From: Shewanella schlegeliana
GTDB taxonomy: Bacteria > Pseudomonadota > Gammaproteobacteria > Enterobacterales > Shewanellaceae
NCBI RefSeq assembly: GCF_016765635.1
Contig: NZ_JAESVD010000018.1
Coordinates: forward strand, 1-42,706
DNA length: 42,706 nt
Reading direction: 5' to 3'
Below the pieces are notes generated by a model that saw only the letters and a program-made list of their open reading frames with translations, made no database searches and was not told where the DNA came from. Below are positions 41,666-42,706 of the stretch, in pieces. Position 1 is the first letter of the stretch. Each line of letters begins with the position of its first letter. The translations under genes and the position numbers were made by a program.

Positions 41666-42706
41666 TTAAGCAACGATCTCAGCTACAACACCAGCACCAA
41701 CTGTACGACCACCTTCACGGATAGCGAAGCGTAAACCTTCGTCCATCGCGATTGGGCAGATTAGAGTAACAGTCATAGCTACGTTGTCACCAGGCATTAC
41801 CATTTCAACGCCTTCTGGCAATTCGATAGTACCGGTTACGTCAGTTGTACGGAAGTAGAACTGTGGACGGTAGCCTTTGAAGAATGGAGTGTGACGTCCA
41901 CCTTCTTCTTTAGACAGAACGTAGATTTCTGACTTGAAAGTAGTGTGTGGAGTGATTGAACCTGGAGCAGCTAGTACTTGACCACGTTCAACTTCTTCAC
42001 GCTTGATACCACGTAGAAGAACACCACAGTTCTCGCCAGCACGACCTTCGTCAAGAAGCTTACGGAACATTTCAACACCAGTACAAGTAGACTTAGTAGT
42101 CTCTTTGATACCAACGATTTCCACTTCTTCACCTACTTTGATGATACCGCGCTCTACACGACCAGTAACAACAGTACCACGACCAGCGATAGAGAATACG
42201 TCTTCGATTGGTAGAATGAATGCACCATCGATTGCACGCTCTGGCTCTGGAATGTAAGTGTCTAGAGCTTCAGCTAGTTCTAGGATCTTAGCTTCCCACT
42301 CTGGCTCGCCTTCAAGAGCTTTAAGTGCAGAACCCTGGATAACTGGTAAGTCATCACCTGGGAAGTCGTATTCAGATAGAAGTTCACGAACTTCCATTTC
42401 TACTAGTTCTAGAAGTTCTTCGTCATCAACCATGTCACACTTGTTCATGAATACGATGATGAATGGTACGCCAACCTGACGTGAAAGCAGGATGTGCTCA
42501 CGAGTTTGTGGCATTGGACCATCTGTAGAAGCAACTACTAGGATCGCGCCGTCCATCTGTGCAGCACCAGTGATCATGTTTTTAACATAATCCGCGTGAC
42601 CTGGACAGTCTACGTGTGCGTAGTGACGTGATGGAGTGTCATATTCGATGTGAGAAGTATTAATTGTAATACCGCGCTCACGCTCTTCTGGAGCGTTATC
42701 GATCTG
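41666..42706 (-). CDS. tufB: Elongation factor Tu, copy B (5' end outside window)
   Basis: 346 residues, from Gln49 to the C-terminus of EF-Tu; the first 48 codons lie beyond 42706, so the start would be about 144 bp outside. Protein sequence is identical to the tufA copy over the overlap, with DCPGH, NKCD and the VGAGVVAEIVA end. The internal Met at 42577 (Met92) is not a real start. The single base difference seen against tufA (41708, A here versus G at 24917) is synonymous in a glycine codon. Confidence 0.98.
   Translation of the reverse strand, partial: QIDNAPEERERGITINTSHIEYDTPSRHYAHVDCPGHADYVKNMITGAAQMDGAILVVASTDGPMPQTREHILLSRQVGVPFIIVFMNKCDMVDDEELLELVEMEVRELLSEYDFPGDDLPVIQGSALKALEGEPEWEAKILELAEALDTYIPEPERAIDGAFILPIEDVFSIAGRGTVVTGRVERGIIKVGEEVEIVGIKETTKSTCTGVEMFRKLLDEGRAGENCGVLLRGIKREEVERGQVLAAPGSITPHTTFKSEIYVLSKEEGGRHTPFFKGYRPQFYFRTTDVTGTIELPEGVEMVMPGDNVAMTVTLICPIAMDEGLRFAIREGGRTVGAGVVAEIVA

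Noticed and set aside
24875..42706. Second tuf copy as an assembly duplication
   Set aside because: Flanking sequences differ completely, one base difference separates the copies, and two tuf genes at these sites are normal in gammaproteobacteria.
1..42706. CRISPR array, prophage, defence island or secondary-metabolite cluster
   Set aside because: No regularly spaced repeats, integrase, restriction or other accessory genes; apart from the interval at 9690-10849 the window is conserved housekeeping sequence.

Overview
This window is a core-genome segment of a gammaproteobacterium, almost certainly Shewanella. Three lines of sequence evidence support that: the 5' end of a 16S rRNA gene with a Shewanella-type V1 region (positions 1-116, minus strand); a cytochrome c maturation (ccm) cluster split into divergent units around a small ScyA-type cytochrome c5; and a ribosomal/RNA polymerase cluster of gammaproteobacterial gene order whose proteins are close to E. 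coli in length and motif.

Layout. (1) 1-572: 16S 5' end, its long leader with boxA, and rrn P1 and P2 promoters, all on the minus strand. (2) 635-9689: the cytochrome c biogenesis locus in four transcription units: ccmF-ccmG-ccmH-thioredoxin (minus), ccmI (plus), scyA (minus) and ccmABCDE (plus). CcmABCDE load heme onto the periplasmic chaperone CcmE; CcmF, CcmH and CcmI attach it to apocytochromes; CcmG and the extra thioredoxin-like protein keep the CXXCH cysteines reduced. (3) 9690-10849: about 1.2 kb with no convincing gene, containing a small candidate MITE-like element with an almost perfect palindrome at one end. (4) 10850-42706: one unbroken minus-strand series of information-processing genes. 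In transcription order it runs tufB (partial), secE-nusG, rplKA, rplJL-rpoBC, rpsLG-fusA-tufA, S10 operon (rpsJ to rpsQ), spc operon (rplN to rpmJ), alpha operon (rpsM to rplQ). Operons that are apart in E. coli (beta/rif versus str-S10-spc-alpha) are adjacent here.

Regulation is unusually readable. I can place likely promoters for rrn, S10, str, rplJ, rplK and secE. I can also place leaders or operators that match the known autogenous circuits of L1 (rplK leader), L10 (rplJ leader), L4 (S10 leader with attenuator), S8 (rplX-rplE junction), S4 (rpsM leader) and possibly S7 (rpsL-rpsG gap). Intrinsic terminators close most units, and several intercistronic spaces carry strong hairpins without U-tracts.

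I found no defence system, prophage, CRISPR array or unknown multigene system. The points most worth checking are the candidate mobile element at 10376-10600, the rplK promoter embedded in the nusG terminator hairpin, the near-identity of tufA and tufB extending through their terminators, the set of U-tract-less intercistronic hairpins, and the second thioredoxin-like gene in the ccmFGH operon.
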